From NCBI GenBank assembly GCA_012964275.1, contig DTUG01000173.1, positions 2,211-9,028 of the forward strand: DNA of 6,818 nucleotides, in the 5' to 3' direction. How positions within the stretch are numbered: the first letter of the stretch is position 1; every line of letters starts with the position of its first letter. Below the pieces are notes generated by a model that worked only from the letters and a program-made list of their open reading frames with translations, did not search any database and was not told where the DNA came from. This document shows positions 5,001 through 6,818 of this stretch, piece after piece. A program made the position numbers and the translations under genes. Origin of the DNA: Fidelibacterota bacterium. GTDB lineage: Bacteria > Fidelibacterota > Marinisomatia > Marinisomatales > UBA1611.

Positions 5001-6818
5001 CGCAAGATAATTGATATTGACCCAGTCAATGTCTTCCCCGGTTCCATCATTCACAAGACCCTGAACCGGACCGGACTGATCAATGGTGATACCATCCCCA
5101 GAAACAACAGCGGACACATTGCCGGCCAGGTCCTGGGCCTGGACACTGGCATAATAGGTGACCGCTTCCTGAAGAGCCAAACCTGTAAATATATATTCAG
5201 TTGCGCTGCCCACTTCAGTCCAGGATACAATATTGCTGTCACCGGGACTGGTACCCAGGCAGACCCGGTAGCCGGAGATCTCCCGGCTGCGGGTGGCATC
5301 TGATCCGGACCAGGCAATAATGAGTTCACCGCTGTCCTGCTGGTAATCCATATCCTCACTTGTGCTGCCTTCAAACAGCGATGTGATCGCCGGATCCATG
5401 GCATCCACGGTAACGCCGTCTGAGCCAGCGACAGCAGATGTGTTCCCGGAATGATCAATGGCGCGGATGCTGACATAATAGGTCTCCCCGCTTGCCAGCA
5501 CCAAATCGTTCTGGGTAAAAACGGTGTCCGTGCCCACCGAGTCCCAGGGCCAGATATCAACACTGCCCGGGTTGCTGCCAATGGCATACTCATACACAGC
5601 GATACCGCTGGTGGCATCAAAGAAACCAGACCAGTTGGCAGAGAGAGTTGTGATGGAATTGGTCCAGTCCTGGTCGCCATCATTCAGTCCATCCTGGACC
5701 TGGCCCGCTGAAGGCGACGTCACATCATAGGTAAACATATCCGCCCCCGGATCCGGCTGTACATTCCCGGCAACATCCGTGCCGCGGGACAGTGCCGTAT
5801 AGGTAACACCATCGGTCAGGTTGACGCTGTTAAAGCTATAGGACCAGGTGCTGAGCCCGATGGGAGTCAACCAGGTTTCCGGCCCTGTCCACTGGGCTCC
5901 GGTCCACCAGCTGCCGTCCCCGGAGTTCTGTATCGCAACTTCCAGAACACTGAGCCCGGAAACAGAATCACCGGCGGTTCCGGAAATGGATGAAGCGGCG
6001 ATCCAGGTTAAGTTGCTGTAATACTCCTGGTCGATCAGCACAGCGGACGTGGGAGGCGTGGCATCATACATAAAGCTGTCAGTAGAGAAAGATGTTTCCA
6101 GGTTGCCGGCGGCGTCCGTGGCCCGCACCAATACGGTGTAGAAGACAGCATCATCCAATGCATCATGAGAAAAGGCATAGAACCAGACTGCTGTACCATC
6201 CACTGCCTGCCAGGTTGCTGTTCCGCTCCAGCCTTCCGGATCGTAATAGAGGCTGTCGGATCCCCGCTGGATCAGGACATGGACCGCGGCAATACCGGAC
6301 GTGCTGTCTTCAGCTGTACCCTGGATGTGATCGGTGCTGTTCCAGCCAGCTGCATTATAAAAATCGTCCGGGATGGTAAAAACGGTATTAGGCTCCGTGG
6401 TATCGTAGGTGAAAGTATCATCATCATAGGACACTTCCACGTTGCCCACAGCGTCCGTTCCCCGGGGACGAACCAGATAGGACGCACCATCAGTCAATTC
6501 ACCGGCTGCCAGGTGGTATGACCAGGATGCGGTTCCTTCTGCAGTGACCCATTGTTCACTTTCTAGCCATTCGAACCCGGTCCAGTAGGTGCTGTTATCC
6601 AGGTTTTGAATGGAGACTTCTACCGTGCTTAGACCGGAATGTTCGTCGCTTGTAGTTCCCTGGATAAGTGTATCCGCTATCCATGCCGCCTCATTGTAAT
6701 AATCACCGGCAATATCTACGGCAGAGCCGGGCGGTTCCGTATCCACAATGGCACCGTTGGTGGATATCTCTGCAGATACATTTTCAGCAATATCCTGGGC
6801 CCGTACGCTCAGGGTATA
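2043..6818 (-). CDS. Giant secreted repeat protein with dockerin-like and T9SS sorting domains (N-terminus beyond window)
   Basis: The frame is open from the right edge to TAG at 2043-2045, giving 1591 visible residues with no start in the window. A GTG at 6746 is internal: the 24 codons before it (YTLSVRAQDIAEN...) match the repeat pattern. In order: end of one B-type repeat (1-26), three A-type repeats of 113-115 residues (25-365), seven B-type repeats of 104-110 residues (366-1111), one FN3-like domain (1112-1205), one Ig-like domain (1206-1304), a dockerin-like segment (1305-1370), a beta-rich domain (1371-1501) and a T9SS type-A sorting domain (1502-1591; QNYPNPFNP at 1506-1514, WDGRNSHGRIVGAGMY, final LLLK). 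Repeats end in S-V-R-A-x-D-x-x-G-N followed by T-V-D, as in Ig/FN3-like domains. By family it should cross the outer membrane through T9SS and act at the cell surface or outside as an adhesin or scaffold; no catalytic domain is visible. It is much more GC-rich than the genes to its left. Confidence 0.95.
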   Translation of the reverse strand, partial: YTLSVRAQDIAENVSAEISTNGAIVDTEPPGSAVDIAGDYYNEAAWIADTLIQGTTSDEHSGLSTVEVSIQNLDNSTYWTGFEWLESEQWVTAEGTASWSYHLAAGELTDGASYLVRPRGTDAVGNVEVSYDDDTFTYDTTEPNTVFTIPDDFYNAAGWNSTDHIQGTAEDSTSGIAAVHVLIQRGSDSLYYDPEGWSGTATWQAVDGTAVWFYAFSHDALDDAVFYTVLVRATDAAGNLETSFSTDSFMYDATPPTSAVLIDQEYYSNLTWIAASSISGTAGDSVSGLSVLEVAIQNSGDGSWWTGAQWTGPETWLTPIGLSTWSYSFNSVNLTDGVTYTALSRGTDVAGNVQPDPGADMFTYDVTSPSAGQVQDGLNDGDQDWTNSITTLSANWSGFFDATSGIAVYEYAIGSNPGSVDIWPWDSVGTDTVFTQNDLVLASGETYYVSIRAIDHSGNTSAVAGSDGVTVDAMDPAITSLFEGSTSEDMDYQQDSGELIIAWSGSDATRSREISGYRVCLGTSPGDSNIVSWTEVGSATEYIFTGLALQEAVTYYASVQAQDLAGNVSAVVSGDGITIDQSGPVQGLVNDGTGEDIDWVNINYLAEGNWTGFLDSLSGIAEYEYSLGLNPGQTQSVNWTSANLDTAITVSASLTEGPTYYANVRAIDSVSNVGPIASSDGFGLDQSAPLAGAVIDGFETDETWTNSVASLSASWSGFSDQYSGIEFYEYAIGTSAGGQNIVGWADIDTATSVTHAALDLGHGATYYFSVRATDAVENVSDVATSSGITVDTIPPVINMIAETAENDPLFQGSDSTVTLFWDASDDLSGIEHYEYSLGTAAGDTDMVAWASAGTDLSVMITGLELIEGAAYWGSVRAIDAAGNMTAGQGNGVTVDITAPIPGVAMDLTDLNSAEDQSYTGSLTTLQASWSGFSDNLSGIAAYEYAIGTDSLQSDLKAWTAVNLDTLVSDNSFSLNSGQIYHVSVRAIDSVGNLSAAISTNGIIADHVGPSGTTAVDGDSADIDRQNFTNLYSGHWTLFNDELSGLSTHEYALYDSTASAYLTAWDSTGLDTAIVIPGLNLTLDHMYQLHVRGVDQVNNTGDFVSSNGVLVDLSAPAAPQSLVGFFSTERIYLTWDGNVEEDLSFYKVYAGSESDATVPILETENPEAEAFMPAFQDGQLMYLNVSAVDVPGNESPVSNLVYGIPQPAMITRILPDTLATLLYTDNQISIHFSQPLSDIGTIDVSSLAYTGMNIASSYSEIDTAIKITVNDPWASLDTVSLTLSNILDWAENGTADKTVTFATYLLGDYNQDFAVNVTDLASFVSAWTVQDYGYELGPATGSVPHLIPARNELYDLRDVMVFTRMWHYSHQTSSGVFLAYSQAGPDLDISQEGQHLIINLPQETGTVQAVLSYPVDSKTVSKSDDVATVNMIQLSYHPEDAGQLLVEKAFMTDDMEKQVIFEIASLDREDAVVTLDYIAYDRDNNILASGAASIAVTAVPVEYTLHQNYPNPFNPVTTILYDLPENGFTEVVIYDIMGREVTTLIRNEKTAGYHSIVWDGRNSHGRIVGAGMYFYQVRSGSFIKTRKMLLLK
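2046..2315 (-). other. T9SS type-A C-terminal sorting domain (encoded segment)
   Basis: Residues 1502-1591 of the visible protein. Markers in order: QNYPNPFNP, TTILYDLPENG, EVVIYDIMGREVTTL, a YHSIVWDGRNSHGRIVGAG block with Trp-Asp-Gly, GMYFYQVRSG, and a basic end IKTRKMLLLK. This is the standard Por-secretion / FlgD-like sorting domain of FCB bacteria. It is normally removed or used for surface attachment after passage through the type IX system. Confidence 0.93.
2709..2906 (-). other. Dockerin-like Ca-binding segment (encoded)
   Basis: Residues 1305-1370. The first loop, GDYNQDFAVNVTDLASFV, has Asp1307, Asn1309, Asp1311 and Asp1318 in the D-x-N-x-D...D spacing of a dockerin/EF-hand calcium loop. 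The second half, NELYDLRDVMVFTRMW, keeps the helix pattern (YDLRDVMVF) but has lost the acidic loop residues. I call it a degenerate type-I dockerin-like module. Confidence 0.65.
3486..5723 (-). repeat. Seven tandem B-type protein repeats (about 105 residues each)
   Basis: Unit boundaries, set at the recurring V-D / x-x-P junction, are 5403-5723, 5079-5402, 4764-5078, 4446-4763, 4134-4445, 3804-4133 and 3486-3803. Shared marks are W-S-G-F-x-D-x-x-S-G-I, Y-E-Y-A-I-G-T, Y-Y-x-S-V-R-A-I-D-x-x-G-N and G-I-T-V-D. Units 2 and 5 have a diverged first strand (IIAWSGSDATRS and VTLFWDASDD in place of ANWSGF). An eighth unit is cut by the right edge (6741-6818), with the A-type units between. The units are clearly diverged, so this is an old array and not a recent DNA expansion. 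Confidence 0.9.
5724..6746 (-). repeat. Three tandem A-type protein repeats (113-115 residues)
   Basis: Units are 6402-6746, 6063-6401 and 5724-6062. Shared marks: T-x-P-P-x-S-A-V start, Y-Y-N/S-x-x-x-W, I-x-G-T-A-x-D-x-x-S-G-L/I, V-x-V-x-I-Q-N/R, a Trp-rich middle (YWTGFEW, WWTGAQW), R-x-T-D-A/V-x-G-N and a final D-x-F-x-Y-D. They share the last strand pattern with the B-type units but have a different, Trp-rich centre. They sit inside the B-type array. Confidence 0.88.

Noticed and set aside
5051..5683. Minus-strand 210-codon frame within the giant gene
   Set aside because: It is a +1/+2 shadow of the repeat protein in GC-richer DNA. The overlapping main frame has clear repeat structure throughout.
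6744..6746. GTG at 6746 as the true start of the giant protein
   Set aside because: There is no signal peptide, and the 24 upstream codons (Y-T-L-S-V-R-A-Q-D-I-A-E-N...) continue the B-type repeat. The gene therefore extends past the window.
2043..6818. RNA genes (tRNA, rRNA, riboswitch) in either part of the window
   Set aside because: I saw no tRNA cloverleaf, rRNA segment or known riboswitch core. Gaps between genes are about 50-110 bases and are filled by terminators and promoter-like tails.

Overview
The window looks like chromosome from an uncultured or little-studied member of the Fibrobacteres-Chlorobi-Bacteroidetes (FCB) superphylum. The main evidence is the large right-hand protein. 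It ends in a Por/type IX secretion (T9SS) C-terminal sorting domain with the QNYPNPFNP signature, and it carries a dockerin-like Ca-binding loop. That combination is common in Marinimicrobia, Ignavibacteria, Caldithrix and Cloacimonadota-type genomes. I lean towards Neomarinimicrobiota-like, but the sequence here does not prove it. Most genes also lack a Shine-Dalgarno sequence, which is usual in FCB bacteria.

Layout: every gene I can support is on the minus strand, so the list reads right to left. Positions 2043-6818 hold the C-terminal 1591 residues of a giant secreted repeat protein whose start lies beyond the right edge. To its left, about 2 kb of visibly AT-richer DNA holds five small, apparently unrelated genes: a MAPEG-family membrane protein (1546-1968), a stand-alone GIY-YIG nuclease-domain protein (1158-1478), a Kazal-type protease-inhibitor lipoprotein (889-1104), a secreted Cys-rich DUF6370-like protein (383-781) and a DoxX-like membrane protein cut by the left edge (1-276). 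No gap between genes exceeds about 110 bases.

The most striking structure lies between the genes. Every one of the five intergenic regions carries a near-identical minus-strand rho-independent terminator (CCCCGC / 6-nt loop / GCGGGG / T6, or a CCCCAC variant). In four of the five the similarity continues past the T-tract through a G-rich stretch to GGTAGATT or GTTAGATT. In three of these the TAGATT hexamer sits 5-6 nt before the start codon of the next gene. This is the spacing expected of a -10 element driving a leaderless mRNA, and the terminator T-tract lies 16-17 nt upstream of the hexamer, about where a -35 region would be. Each intergenic region therefore looks like a compact terminator-plus-promoter module that insulates single genes.

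The genes do not form an obvious pathway. Repeated direct modules, one gene per module, a single orientation, miscellaneous small accessory cargo and a base-composition step at about position 2035 together resemble a cassette array or a recombination-prone gene-collection locus. However, the repeats do not match canonical integron attC sites, and no integrase is visible.
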